Assembly (NCBI GenBank): GCA_032622095.1
Contig: CP136061.1
Coordinates: 26,102,991 to 26,166,990 of the forward strand
Source: Siphonodentalium dalli
Taxonomy: Eukaryota; Mollusca; Scaphopoda; Gadilida; Siphonodentaliidae
DNA length: 64,000 bases
Direction of reading: 5' to 3'
The position numbers were made by a program, and so were the translations under genes. Positions within the stretch are counted from its first letter, which is position 1, and every line of letters starts with the position of its first letter. The notes under the pieces are model-generated. The model did not search any database, was not told the DNA's origin, and saw only the letters and a list, made by a program, of their open reading frames with translations. Positions 59,701 to 64,000 of the stretch are shown piece by piece.

Positions 59701-62444
59701 AACAAAGCTTAGCGCTCGCTTCTGTTCAACTTCACCTTAAAATCATGGAATCATGACGTGTGGGTAAAATAATGTTCATCTAATAAAGAACGCCCTCTAA
59801 AGTGGTAAAAATATTAAGTAATAGTGTTAACGTTGGAATCAACAGAAAGATCAGACTTAATTTTTGAGGCGTGAGATCGCTCTTGCGCACCATCGCGCGG
59901 CTAAAATTGAAAACCAGTGAGCGATCAATTGCGCGCCTAGCCAAATACGGAGAGCGTACAAGTATAAAGAAACAGCTTGAATGTTGTAGCAAAATATCAA
60001 ATGAATTCTCCAAAACCAACATTCATTGTCGGCATTCATCAAAAGGTGATCCCTCGTGCCACGATGATTGGCAGTTTAAGTTTTTTGACGTCACACGATG
60101 TGAAGTGTCAAATGCACTATCTGTCTGAGACTGAATGATTCGAAGCTAAAAATACATTTGAACGATTTCTATGTATGGCTTATGACGTCACATAAATTCC
60201 TGGAAAATCAAAGCGAGACCACGTGGCCGGGAGATGTTACCGTATTTATTTCGTCAGCATTGAATCGGAGTATTAAATTAATTCCTTATTAATAATTATG
60301 AATTACAATTAATATACCGGGGTAGGAGCATGTACAATATGAAAACACAGTGTGTAACATTCACTTGTGCTAATGGATAGTGGATTAAGCAGTGTTAAAC
60401 CATCAAAAGAGTTTCAATGGACATCCATCGTGAGTAAACTAATTCAATTTACGCAACATTTATGAATGTATTTCCGCTGTTTATTTTATCTTGATAGAAA
60501 CCGCGCGGCTGGCCAAAACCCAGCGAGCAGGACTATGCGCGCCTACATTTTGTAAACATGAAAGTCTGAAAGATATCTGTATGAATTTGAACTGAATACA
60601 CATGTACTACCCTGCTGGGCAAAACAAGTGTCCACTTAACCACGGTGCGCTTAGCATTGCTACTGCGGCTGAAATGCAACTGCACAGCGGCTCCACCAGC
60701 TAACTACAGTTGGGCCGCGGTGTATTTGCCATTCGACCATGGTGTAGTTGCCGCTGTGTGCATTCATTAAACTGAAAAAAGACAATATAAACCAGAAATC
60801 TAACCACGGTGTACATGCCATTCGGCCCCATTGTAGTTGCTTTTCGGCCATGGTGTACATGTGTACTTGACGGTCGGCCATGGTGTACTTGCCGCTTGGC
60901 CGCGGTGCTCAACTGCAGTTACAAACTCTGACACCGCCGCCGAACGCCAAACACACCGCGGTGCCAATGGACACTTGTTTTGTCCAGCAGGGCAGTACGA
61001 TTGATCTTTTCAATTTGAAAACAGAAACAATTCTTTTTCAGTCCTAAATCAAATGATAAAATTAATGATACGCAAATACCTGTGCAACCTTTGATGATTA
61101 GAGAACAAATTCAACAATGCCTCCAAGCTCCTGTCGAAAGTAAAAGTGCAATAATCATGTCACAAACACAGTTTACACATGATGTCATGAAATTGAATAC
61201 ACCTAACATTGAATTGCCTAGTCTTCGTGTATCTGTGGTACACAATAATCCATACAATCCTCAAAACAACATTCATTGTTGCAAATTACATGAAACACAG
61301 ATCAATCACTCGTTGATTTTTCAATTTCGTGCCATGTGGGGCCTTGACCTTGTAGTGGAGAAATCGGTGTATATAAAGTGTTTGTCGACGCCGATGCCGG
61401 CTCTAAATAAAAGTGTAATGTCTAGCTTCTTCGTTGTTTCTCAGTGGATGTGAATGCGATTTGCTATGTGTGTCCGGTTTGGGTCATGGATGATATTGAT
61501 TATCGCACATGCACATTTAAATTTGATTTGTTTTTTTAATTTACAAATTTCGAGTAGAAGATTTGTTTACAATCGAGATGGCTAATCACAAACTGTGCCA
61601 CGGTAATATTTTACCGAATGCCATGTTATCAGACTAGAAAGGCTGTGATTAATCCTCGATTAATCTATTATTTGATTGAGTCTCTGAATGACTCAGTGAG
61701 GACAATTAAAAAGTGATCATCGGCAATCGTTGTTGTTGTTGTACTTGTATGTAAATTCCTCCGTCTCGGTTGTCTTCGGAGCACGCTGCTCTCCTAACTC
61801 AGTACCGTTACTAACAGTCGATTGTGTTGAAGTTGAAGTGAAGAAAACGTAATTCTTCAATCAGTTTCAGCTGGAGTCTGCGCAGTAACCTCCCGGAAGT
61901 CACGTGTGAAATTTACGAAAAAGCATACACGCTATTTTCACTCTTGGTATAGAAATATAGAAAAATTATATGACGTCATAATTCACATGCATTTAGGTAT
62001 AAACACCCACTGGGGTGGTTGCTATAATGTGCCATTCTGTTCTAATTGCGTCGTTGAGTTGGTCCGTGATTTAGGAGATTTTAAATTCATGTTTCTGCTG
62101 GATTCTACTATACTAAGTAATGTAGGATATTAATTTGGAGATTTCATACGTTAAGAACTTAATATCACGAAACTGATAAAATCAAAATCAACTGATAAAC
62201 TATTGATTCAGACCATATTTTCCACAGTAATCATTGAAAATTGATACTCCATTTGGAAACACAAAGTCTAATATAATGTATCTGATATATCTCACCAGGG
62301 CGAATGTAGCAGAGAGGTTACCCAACTTCAACTCTTACCAGACTATAATTTCACTGACATGGTTAATCTGGATGAATCACTACTGATCTTACATGAAGTG
62401 AGAAGTTATCAGCAACTTGATGGTCGAGTCCTGGTTCACTGCAG
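23643..62444 (+). CDS. Receptor-type protein tyrosine phosphatase, partial gene (nine exons)
   Basis: Receptor tyrosine phosphatases remove phosphate from phosphotyrosine on membrane-proximal substrates. Nine exons join in a single frame over 38.8 kb: 23643-23772, 26367-26431, 27189-27289, 31146-31236, 31941-32008, 37316-37352, 40133-40230, 42920-43045 and 62299-62444. They encode 287 codons: transmembrane helix, RRRR stop-transfer, juxtamembrane stretch, the SxQFE helix region, NASYIN, a YIATQGP equivalent, IVML, YWP, FVMREL, the WPD-loop region and VHC. Intron phases are 2, 1, 0, 1, 0, 1, 0, 0 and 2. Because the chain runs directly from the membrane helix, this is domain D1. Several catalytic elements are substituted, so enzymatic activity is doubtful. 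The 5' (extracellular) and 3' (catalytic-loop) exons were not identified. Confidence 0.92.
23773..24093. repeat. Intron 1 start with (CA)n(TA)n microsatellite
   Basis: A run of about 8 CA units followed by about 15 TA units occupies 23961-24007, then a T tract. The rest is AT-rich intron. Confidence 0.85.
24094..24360. repeat. Intron 1 minisatellite, ~31-bp unit
   Basis: About eight copies of a unit containing AATATACAGATCACATAGCA and TGGACAGCTTT, with single-base variation between units. The array begins about 320 bp after the transmembrane exon's donor. The minus-strand open frame over it has no recognisable domain. Confidence 0.9.
24361..26366. other. Remainder of intron 1
   Basis: This is non-coding apart from short open frames. 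The most gene-like is 24561-24764 (+), whose last 45 residues hold six cysteines (DGCPHNMMYCASRFG, then HLCCIHGYDQKGTKCNSK). It lies downstream of the membrane exon and has no clear acceptor or donor, so I do not call it. Confidence 0.4.
26367..26431 (+). CDS. RPTP exon: juxtamembrane segment
   Basis: The acceptor is TTATTTTAAG and the donor CAAG|GTGTGT. With one incoming base it reads E-RYDYGATAPDHKLPRTTTT-DQ, then leaves one base. Its phase fits both the transmembrane exon and the next exon exactly. The sequence is hydrophilic, with YDYG and a threonine run, as expected for a cytoplasmic linker, but it has no family motif of its own. The assignment rests on phase and position. Confidence 0.8.
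26565..26720. repeat. Intron 2 minisatellite, ~31-bp unit
   Basis: About five copies of a unit containing GAAAGTCGGTAGATGATGGT followed by ACAGGGGTAT, starting about 135 bp after the exon donor. The minus-strand frame 26549-26791 (repeats of YHHLPTFIPL) is its translation, not a protein. Confidence 0.9.
27189..27289 (+). CDS. RPTP exon: N-terminal helix of the phosphatase domain
   Basis: The acceptor is TCGTTCCAG and the donor GAG|GTAATT. It reads INLQVLDWRIKIEQLGGYIK, then HLSLGTNYSQQFE, matching the helical lead-in of RPTP D1 domains that ends in an EFE/QFE triad. It enters in phase 1 (completing a glutamate) and leaves in phase 0. Confidence 0.88.
27600..28112. repeat. Intron 3 minisatellite, ~85-91-bp unit
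   Basis: About six diverged copies of a unit with CCAACTGGGTTTAT, TCCAGG-AGTTTATA, GCGAGGCTTAATGCGAAGCT, and ATCTGTGTA-CACCAGGGCT. The array begins about 310 bp after the exon donor. Two minus-strand open frames over it are repeat translations. Confidence 0.88.
28113..31145. other. Remainder of intron 3, with two small duplications
   Basis: A ~39-bp segment (CATATGCCATTAATA-CAGCATGCATATATGA) is doubled at about 28887-28962. A ~75-bp segment ending in TCTTATTTATTTTCACAG occurs at about 29191-29266 and again at about 30021-30096, nearly identical. The open frame 28211-28408 (+) is not a phosphatase segment and lacks splice sites. Confidence 0.6.
31146..31236 (+). CDS. RPTP exon: phosphotyrosine-loop region (KNRY equivalent)
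   Basis: The acceptor is ATTTCTCTTAG and the donor CAT|GTGAGT. It reads KLTQGALKPCTAAKNNAKSR, then KQKRSIRICA, and the split codon makes tyrosine with the next exon. It aligns with the family segment leading into N-x-x-KNRY-x-N-I-x-A-Y. Here KNRY is QKRS, so the tyrosine that stacks on the substrate phosphotyrosine in active enzymes is a serine. Phase 0 in, phase 1 out, matching both neighbours. Confidence 0.82.
31941..32008 (+). CDS. RPTP exon: DHTRVIL...NASYIN core
   Basis: The acceptor is CCCTTTTCTTCAG and the donor AAC|GTAAGT. It reads Y-DDHTRVILRDDEESRFVNAS, then YIN, the most family-typical exon of the gene (consensus YDHSRVxL...DYINASYI). D-Y-I-N is replaced by R-F-V-N. Phase 1 in, phase 0 out. 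Confidence 0.95.
32009..32659. other. Intron 5, first part
   Basis: Non-coding. A doubled GATAAGCAGCTCACT segment occurs at about 32219-32247. No other structure is evident. Confidence 0.4.
32660..32968. repeat. Intron 5 minisatellite, ~36-bp unit
   Basis: About eight copies of a unit containing ACTCTATTTAAAGTTCAAAT followed by GAAATTGGACATA, with insertions and substitutions. A (TTTA)n tract follows at 33005-33030. The plus-strand open frame over it is a repeat translation. Confidence 0.9.
34061..34600 (+). CDS. Uncharacterised 179-codon open frame built on a 90-bp duplication
   Basis: This is the longest open frame in the window. It contains an internal direct repeat: MDLVNALFYSFQGNPVQA and MDLVDPLFFVFQGNPVQA, 30 residues apart, reflecting a 90-bp DNA duplication (34132 and 34222). 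ADARNI also recurs. The C-terminal part is basic (TRRRMRRTDNFRKACKQ). I recognise no domain. It sits in intron 5 on the sense strand with no obvious splice sites, and its 3' end runs into another repeat. It is more likely part of a mobile repeat than a gene. Confidence 0.25.
   Translation: MSKDTGTCKIGPDLQISPPLEIRPMDLVNALFYSFQGNPVQARRRHADARNIIAMDLVDPLFFVFQGNPVQAHRQSRPELTKHNKFHVAADARNIAEVHLRIPVSSIPRPVLSAEIERTKQSRLHIPTWIITDLSTRRRMRRTDNFRKACKQPYAKTQGNKERYSVNKTKYGKLAHEQP
34500..34925 (+). repeat. Direct repeats with AATAAAGAGCGTT signature
   Basis: GCAAACAGCCGTA-GCGAA, followed by CAAGGCAATAAAGAGCGTT, recurs at about 34507, 34590 and 34745. GGAGCGTTATTGCG, ACCACTCCCTGCCAAG and GACAGGGGGAAGGGAGA recur about 179 bp apart (34643 and 34822, 34660 and 34839, 34682 and 34858). 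A tail TCCAGCCGTTTTCGAGTCTA with TATATATA follows at 34960-35000, typical of a short interspersed repeat end. Confidence 0.8.
35040..36040 (-). pseudogene. LINE reverse transcriptase relic, antisense in intron 5
   Basis: On the minus strand several frames carry pieces of a LINE reverse transcriptase in the correct order. They are DFLKGNDILYEHQYGFRSKH (fingers region; QYGFR near 35747-35767), LLFNLSHYGIMGLINVWFSS, FSDDTTLYADGNDINEIEAY (the catalytic F/YADD box with A changed to S, near 35403-35435), and a thumb-like SLNKIKHILPREALKLLYYA. Stops and frameshifts separate the pieces. The element is truncated at its 5' end, and its boundaries are approximate. Confidence 0.85.
36045..37315. other. 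Remainder of intron 5
   Basis: AT-rich, with no recognisable repeat family, exon or RNA gene. It ends at the CTTTCAG acceptor of the next exon. Confidence 0.4.
37316..37352 (+). CDS. RPTP micro-exon: SYDAEKSHIAMA (YIATQGP equivalent)
   Basis: A 37-base exon with acceptor TTATTCTTTCAG and donor CAG|GTGAGT. It reads SYDAEKSHIAMA and leaves one base. In relatives this is G-Y-x(4)-A-YIATQGP; here YIATQ-GP becomes HIAMA-DP with the next exon. Although tiny, the phase agrees on both sides (0 in, 1 out) and both splice sites are strong. Confidence 0.82.
38525..39525. repeat. Intron 6 minisatellite, ~55-bp two-part unit
   Basis: About 18 copies of alternating halves: GGGGATACACTTGTTGATGT followed by GATTTA, then GGGGATAACATGCTGCCTGG followed by TGTAATTTA. 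Units vary by substitutions and small deletions. The two halves share GGGGATA-ACA, so the dimer arose from a ~27-bp ancestor. Confidence 0.93.
40133..40230 (+). CDS. RPTP exon: DIWSVVWS...IVML segment
   Basis: The acceptor is ATGTCACTACAG and the donor CAG|GTTTGT. With the incoming base it reads D-PSEENLEDIWSVVWSAGCQI, then IVMLNGTNDPRQ. It matches the family's DFWRMVWE...xxIVMLT segment with F-W kept as I-W. Phase 1 in, phase 0 out. Confidence 0.93.
40264..41292. repeat. Intron 7 minisatellite, ~43-bp unit with ~480-bp higher-order duplication
   Basis: About 24 copies of a unit containing AGTATCTCCTATAATAATGA followed by TGGCACTAGCTCGTCGTTGT. The order of unit variants between about 40410 and 40800 (GTCGCTGTTG, GTCGTCGTTG, GCTCTCGTCGTTG, AGTAATGATGACAC) is repeated between about 40890 and 41275, showing a block duplication of roughly 11 units. 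The array begins about 35 bp after the exon donor. Confidence 0.95.
41293..42919. other. Remainder of intron 7
   Basis: The open frame 41363-41761 (132 codons, +) has no recognisable domain and no convincing splice sites. Two overlapping opposite frames at 42404-42686 are likewise unsupported. No repeats stand out. Confidence 0.4.
42920..43045 (+). CDS. RPTP exon: YWP...SEE...FVMREL segment
   Basis: The acceptor is CCTCTTTTACAG and the donor GG|GTGAGT. The 42 codons read CACPRYWPRKENVPTAYGKS, LVVLRSEEIISSFVMRELTV, then WR. They match the family's KCxxYWPxxx...YGxxxVxLxSEExxxxFVIRELxV segment. Phase 0 at both ends. Its last 12 bases and the splice donor are also the first unit of the adjoining minisatellite. 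Confidence 0.95.
43034..44135. repeat. Intron 8 minisatellite seeded from the exon 8 splice donor, ~28-bp unit
   Basis: About 38 units of the form ACAGTCTGGATGGTGAGTTC followed by ACTATTGT. The first unit is ACAGTCTGGAGG|GTGAGTTC, which is the end of exon 8 plus its donor. Variant classes (GTGAGTTCACTATCG, GTGAATTTACTAGTG, GTGATATTACTATTG) recur in order, giving a ~85-bp higher-order unit. At least a dozen further copies preserve GGTGAGTTCACTA, so the intron starts with many donor-like sequences. Confidence 0.95.
44136..44960. other. Intron 8 spacer
   Basis: AT-rich, with no repeat, exon or RNA gene recognised. Confidence 0.4.
44962..45505. mobile_element. Foldback element with ~170-bp inverted arms
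   Basis: The left end TACAGGGTACGGTACTTCAT and the right end (reverse complement TACAGGGTACTACATGTGCT) start an inverted repeat that continues to about 45135 and 45340. Both arms share GTGCTACACCACTCGGA, ATATTCGTAATCGTATATAG and TCACCAATAGC. Weaker pairing continues inward, around CCTGGT-TGA-TT. The whole 544 bp could fold into one long hairpin. No coding sequence. A target duplication is not obvious. Confidence 0.88.
45545..46090. repeat. Diverged ~130-150-bp tandem repeat, 3-4 units
   Basis: Units contain TTTGAGTCGGACATAG, TTACCTTA, AGGCAATCAATGCAATA, AGAAATTATTGAATGAAGTG and ATGAAGCGTCACTTTAAT. Divergence increases towards the right, and the array abuts the head of the next element. Confidence 0.75.
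46619..47965 (+). mobile_element. Second, shorter element of the same family nested in the array
   Basis: A second head (AAAGTGTCAATGACACTG, then TAGCTCAACTTAG) begins near 46610. A second tail (GACGGACGCCAAACCATGGC, ending AAAGTAAGTTGAGCTAAT) ends near 47965. The TAGCTCAACTTA and TAAGTTGAGCTA ends are inverted repeats. Outside, array sequence appears to resume (TAATG on the left; AATGATCCGACAAAAG on the right), consistent with a short AATG target duplication. The element would have jumped into a larger relative. The boundary is approximate to a few bases. Confidence 0.65.
49803..50332. mobile_element. hAT-like MITE with 8-bp target duplication
   Basis: The ends CAGGGAAGGATCCAGGG and CCCTGGATCCATCCCTG are 17-bp inverted repeats. 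CTGCCAGC is duplicated on both sides (49795-49802 and 50333-50340), and array sequence continues without loss across the insertion. CAGGG termini with 8-bp duplications are the hallmark of hAT transposons. The 530-bp interior has no transposase; it contains GGGGGCGACCCCCTTCC and CGGCCCTCGGGATATGCC. Confidence 0.93.
53673..54046 (+). mobile_element. TA-target MITE, copy 1, with CpG-rich internal repeats
   Basis: The ends CCCTGCTGGACAAAACAAG and CTTGTTTTGTCCAGCGGTG are inverted repeats of about 24 bp. The flanks are TA on both sides, and the interrupted array unit would otherwise read AAGTAAGGACC. The interior carries several GCCGTTCGGCCGCAGTGTAC-like units, much richer in CpG than the surroundings. 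No coding content. TA duplication fits Tc1/mariner-type or related transposases supplied in trans. Confidence 0.92.
55383..55517 (+). pseudogene. THAP-type zinc finger N-terminus, 44 codons, truncated
   Basis: It reads MPYKCNVFGCGRSSDSQ, then LYSFPKDVRLRAQ, and stops at 55515-55517. The C-x4-C start directly after the initiator methionine and the FPKD-x-x-x-R-x segment are the first half of a THAP (C2CH) DNA-binding domain, normally 80-90 residues. The second C-x2-H pair and the conserved tryptophan after FPKD are missing, because of truncation or an unrecognised intron. It lies inside the TTAA-flanked element and is most likely its transposase N-terminus. Confidence 0.55.
55518..56740. other. 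Element interior with AATAAAGAGCGTT-type motifs
   Basis: Variants of the motif recur at about 55512 (AATAAAGAGCGTTTAGCG), 55646 (AATAAAGAACGTTCCATG), 55846 (AATAAAGAGCGTTCACT) and, inverted, 56327 (AACGCTCTTTATTGAC). A (TA)n tract lies at 56415-56432. No transposase catalytic region was recognised. Confidence 0.5.
56748..56822. promoter_or_regulatory. Cluster of four CACGTG E-boxes
   Basis: CACGTG hexamers occur in ACCACGTGGTC, GATCACGTGC, AATCACGTGATC and GATCACGTGG within about 75 bp; two are part of longer palindromes. CACGTG is the recognition core of bHLH-zipper factors (Myc/USF class). It lies near the right end of the TTAA element, so it may be a transposase-binding subterminal repeat rather than a host enhancer. 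Confidence 0.5.
57105..57500 (+). mobile_element. TA-target MITE, copy 2
   Basis: The ends CCCTGCTGGGAAAAACAAG and CTTGTTTTGTCCAGCAGGG lie between TA dinucleotides, in an array unit that otherwise reads CCCATCTACATGTC. Same orientation and interior as copies at 53673 and 60610. Several short frames over it are shadows shared by all copies. Confidence 0.93.
57527..58123 (+). mobile_element. hAT-like MITE, copy 2, with 8-bp target duplication
   Basis: Ends CAGGGTTCGCTCTGCC and CCAGCGCGGACCCTG. TTCATGAC is duplicated at 57519-57526 and 58124-58131, and the array continues across. The subterminal regions are rich in TTTGGCAA. It is the same family as 13615-14480, in the opposite orientation, but lacks that copy's GC-rich segment. 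The exact target duplication means it is the younger of the two. Confidence 0.94.
58271..58525. other. Intron 8 spacer
   Basis: The minus-strand frame 58151-58441 overlaps the array tail and has no domain. I see nothing else. Confidence 0.35.
58526..58690 (+). mobile_element. Probable tRNA-derived SINE
   Basis: A tRNA-like head contains an A-box-like TAGCCGAGAGGT (58537-58548) and, about 40 bp further, a B-box-like GGATCGCAACCTGG (58584-58597). The spacing fits an RNA polymerase III internal promoter in a tRNA with a long variable arm (Leu/Ser type). Downstream are a non-tRNA body and a tail near GAATGCAAAAATACCG. No intact cloverleaf is claimed. Confidence 0.55.
58808..59455. mobile_element. 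MITE-like element with inverted GAAGTCGGCCC clusters at both ends
   Basis: The left end has GGAGAAGTCAGCCCA, AAGGTCGGCCA, AGAAGTCGGCCCG and AAAAGTCGGCCCC. The right end has GGGCCGACTTCG, GGGGCCGACTTCT and TGGGCCGACTTCTCC, in inverted order. Between them, a ~70-bp segment (GGTGTCA-AGG-ATTA-ATCACCTC) is duplicated at about 58958-59060. No coding content or clear target duplication. Confidence 0.65.
59456..60605. other. Intron 8 spacer, moderately GC-rich in parts
   Basis: TGACGTCA-like sites occur at about 60087 and 60184. The plus-strand frame 59871-60128 (85 codons) has no domain that I recognise. GCGCGCCTA-rich patches near 59930 and 60535 are similar to each other (GAGCGATCAATTGCGCGCC versus GCAGGACTATGCGCGCC), with upstream GCGCGGCTaAAA versus GCGCGGCTGGCCAAAA. 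That suggests a small diverged duplication. Confidence 0.35.
60610..60992 (+). mobile_element. TA-target MITE, copy 3
   Basis: Ends CCCTGCTGGGCAAAACAAG and CTTGTTTTGTCCAGCAGGG; the left flank is TA and the right flank CA, so one target base has changed. Interior as in the copies at 53673 and 57105. This copy lies outside the tandem array, which shows the family is dispersed and not part of the array unit. Confidence 0.92.
61041..61453 (+). CDS. Uncharacterised open frame or candidate exon
   Basis: The frame opens after a good acceptor-like CAATTCTTTTTCAG and runs about 137 codons: PKSNDKINDTQIPVQPLMIR, then EQIQQCLQAPVESKS, then a region with PNIELPSLRVSVVHNNPYN. I recognise no domain. It follows the TA MITE and precedes the RPTP WPD-loop exon. 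Its last third overlaps a TATATAAAG box (near 61370). It could be an exon of a nested gene, a transposon fragment, or chance. It is not part of the RPTP, whose phases join without it. Confidence 0.3.
61454..62298. other. Last part of intron 8
   Basis: Non-coding. A (GTT)n run occurs at 61728-61740, and a TGACGTCA-like TATGACGTCATA at 61970-61981. It ends in ATATCTCACCAG, the acceptor of the next exon. Confidence 0.4.
62299..62444 (+). CDS. RPTP exon: WPD-loop region to catalytic VHC
   Basis: It reads GECSREVTQLQLLPDYNFTD, MVNLDESLLILHEVRSYQQL, then DGRVLVHC plus AG. REVTQLQ matches the family's REVTQFQF; the helix before GxxVVHC and the first half of the signature HC are also kept. The WPD loop, normally TxWPDHGVP, is LLPDYNF: tryptophan is lost and about two residues are deleted, though P-D remains. 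The split last codon (AG+N) would give Ser or Arg after the catalytic cysteine, as expected. The acceptor is good; the donor AG|GTTACT is weak. The following exon was not found. Confidence 0.88.
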
Positions 62445-62855
62445 GTTACTTTCACAACGATCAGTTATGTATACTACTTATACGATAACAAAGCTTCGAC
62501 TAAACTCAATATAAACTAACGTAGTTACACATTAACATTTCTCTCCACAACAGCTGAATGATATATATTGGGATTGGCCATTTGAACTGAAATTTATCTT
62601 CATAACCCCTCGGATCAACATCGTTATTTTTGTTGGATCTCGCGTTGGGCCGACATTGTAGATTGCCGGTGGTCCGCCGCTAAAGAGATTTAATGTCCCA
62701 GGTAAAGTTTACAGCTTCATATCTGGAATATAATTTATATGCTAACTATCAACAGAAATTCACAAAAGTAATGCGAGATGAAAATTAGCTTCTATTAATG
62801 TTTTCTGCCGATTTAAAGTTCGCAAATATAATCTCAACAAGGTTTTTTTTGTCCC
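62445..62855. other. Start of the last intron
   Basis: No exon was identified. A short GC-rich patch near 62640-62680 (CGCGTTGGGCCGACATTG, then GCCGGTGGTCCGCCGC) stands out, but its frame does not continue the phosphatase. Confidence 0.4.
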
Positions 62856-62857
62856 CC

Positions 62858-63075
62858 GAAAAATTAAGTTTTGGAGGACTATTGTAATCAGCCGCGTCCG
62901 TCGAGCCGTGCGGCCGTCCGTCTGTCTGTGTGTCCCGTCCGGAGTCCGTCGGAGTTATAACTCCAGTAATGATCATCCAATTTGATTGAAACTTGGTACG
63001 TAGGTGTCTCAACCAAGAACACAGAGTTTCTGCAGGATCCGATGTTCTTTTATGGAGATATTTCCCTTTTTTTAT
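62858..63075 (-). repeat. Interspersed repeat with a CCGTCCGTCTGTCTGTGTG core
   Basis: GTCCCCCGAAAAATTAAGTT, GGCCGTCCGTCTGTCTGTGT, CCCGTCCGGAGTCCGTCGGA, GTTATAACTCCAGTAATGAT and TTGATTGAAACTTGGTACGT form a pattern common in interspersed repeats of many invertebrate genomes. Boundaries and class are not determined. Confidence 0.5.
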
Positions 63076-64000
63076 AACTTATTTTTTACTTAGAAAATTT
63101 CTCACTTTTTCGGTTTCCAGATGATATCTAAAGTTTGGATCCTTTAATTACAAATACCGTTTTTGTGTGTATCAGTCATATCAAGATACAGGTTGAGTTC
63201 GAACTTGAGTTTGATCCGATAATTTTTCCTAGAGTTATGGGCTTTTTGACTTGGAAAATTAAATTTTCTTGTTTTTGCTTTGGTTTCTGGATGATAACTC
63301 AAATATTGTTTATATTGTTTATATACGATTGTGAATCGTTGAACTAGTATTGGTAACCATATAATATTCCGATTTCAATGGGGATCGCCGCGTTGAATCT
63401 AAGCACCTCAAAGTTATAGTTCCCTCTCATATACTAACCAGTAACTCTCATTCTATTCCAACAATATTGATAAAATGTTGAACGAATTGAGAACTTGGTA
63501 GGTGCAGTACATTGCGGGTGTTAATATTCGCGATGGTTTTCTGAAATTCGAGTATATCTAATGGTGTTTGATTGAAAATGTTTATGCGTTTTGTATGCGG
63601 TGTGACGAATGATATGTAGTATGCAACATGGGATAACAGTAACACAGTGCGTGCGAATGCCGACCAAACAGCTGATACATCAAAGTTCATCGATGTTGAG
63701 CTGAAGTGTATGCCGCCCATAATATAACTATCTGCATATGGTACATCTCCTCAGATTCTCCTGGGTCACGGATTGCATAAACTACCTGCTAAACAATCAT
63801 TATGTGCAGGCAATTGCAATTTGATAAACTACCTATCATCACTAAATGAAAAAGATTGATGAATGTATTCAAATATATTCACAGTAGTTGACTATGTGTA
63901 TGTAATTAACATACGCAGGAAGTAATAAACAGATAAATCCATTTACTGAGTATTTGTATGCAATTAGCATAACACAGACTGTACTAAACAGATATGTCTA
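63076..64000. other. Unassigned right end
   Basis: A minus-strand frame at 63448-63720 (90 codons) is open but unassigned. It includes TRNVLHLPSSQFVQHFINIV, which faintly resembles the C-terminal phosphatase motif but lies on the opposite strand. The final 150 bp contain a doubled GTATGTAATTAACATA-GCA / GTATGCAATTAGCATAACA segment. Confidence 0.3.

Noticed and set aside
62640-62701. Candidate next RPTP exon supplying the residues after VHC (GCCGGTGGTCCGCCGC patch before CCCAG|GTAAAG)
   Set aside because: From the only nearby AG the phase required by the preceding exon gives a stop within a few codons, and the in-frame AGGPP reading needs a non-AG start. No match to the SAGxGR loop.
63448-63720. 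Minus-strand frame with faint similarity to the C-terminal phosphatase motif (TRNVLHLPSSQFVQHFINIV)
   Set aside because: Opposite strand to the RPTP. The expected HCxxGxxR loop is not present in order, and similarity by eye is too weak to claim.

Overview
This is eukaryotic, AT-rich, intron- and repeat-dominated DNA. It has no operons, no ribosome-binding sites and no long open frames. GT-AG introns, abundant short transposons, ~160-bp tandem repeats of the type common in molluscs, and a divergent receptor tyrosine phosphatase point to a marine invertebrate. I favour a bivalve mollusc, but this is inference without a database search.

The one convincing host gene is a receptor-type protein tyrosine phosphatase (RPTP) on the + strand, running from about 23.6 kb to beyond the right edge. 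I could place nine consecutive exons: the transmembrane exon 23643-23772, then 26367-26431, 27189-27289, 31146-31236, 31941-32008, 37316-37352, 40133-40230, 42920-43045 and 62299-62444. Every junction is GT/AG, and all reading phases join without a gap or stop (862 coding bases). Together they encode a membrane helix, a basic stop-transfer, a juxtamembrane stretch and the first phosphatase domain up to the catalytic VHC. The rest of the catalytic loop, any second domain and the extracellular exons were not found. The domain is oddly degenerate: the KNRY tyrosine is lost, the WPD loop is shortened to LPD, and YIATQGP reads HIAMADP.

Layout. 1-7436: four 1.2-1.4 kb tandem units arranged as a duplicated dimer, the last split by a 1976-bp foldback element. 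7.4-13.2 kb: dispersed copies of a sequence also present inside those units, plus two LINE ORF2 relics. 13.6-14.5 kb: a hAT-like MITE with a GC-rich insert. 14.5-23.6 kb: mostly unassigned intergenic or intronic sequence with small tandem repeats. 23.6-43 kb: the RPTP exons, with a different minisatellite in most introns and a LINE reverse-transcriptase relic in intron 5. 43-62.3 kb: a single 19-kb intron. It holds a minisatellite that begins exactly at the exon 8 splice donor, a foldback element, and a ~12-kb array of ~160-bp units. Five other transposons have inserted into that array with readable target-site duplications, including a TTAA-flanked element carrying a THAP zinc finger (Kolobok-like). 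Beyond the array are a SINE and more MITEs.

Apart from the RPTP I see no gene set working together. Most short open frames here are chance frames or repeat shadows.
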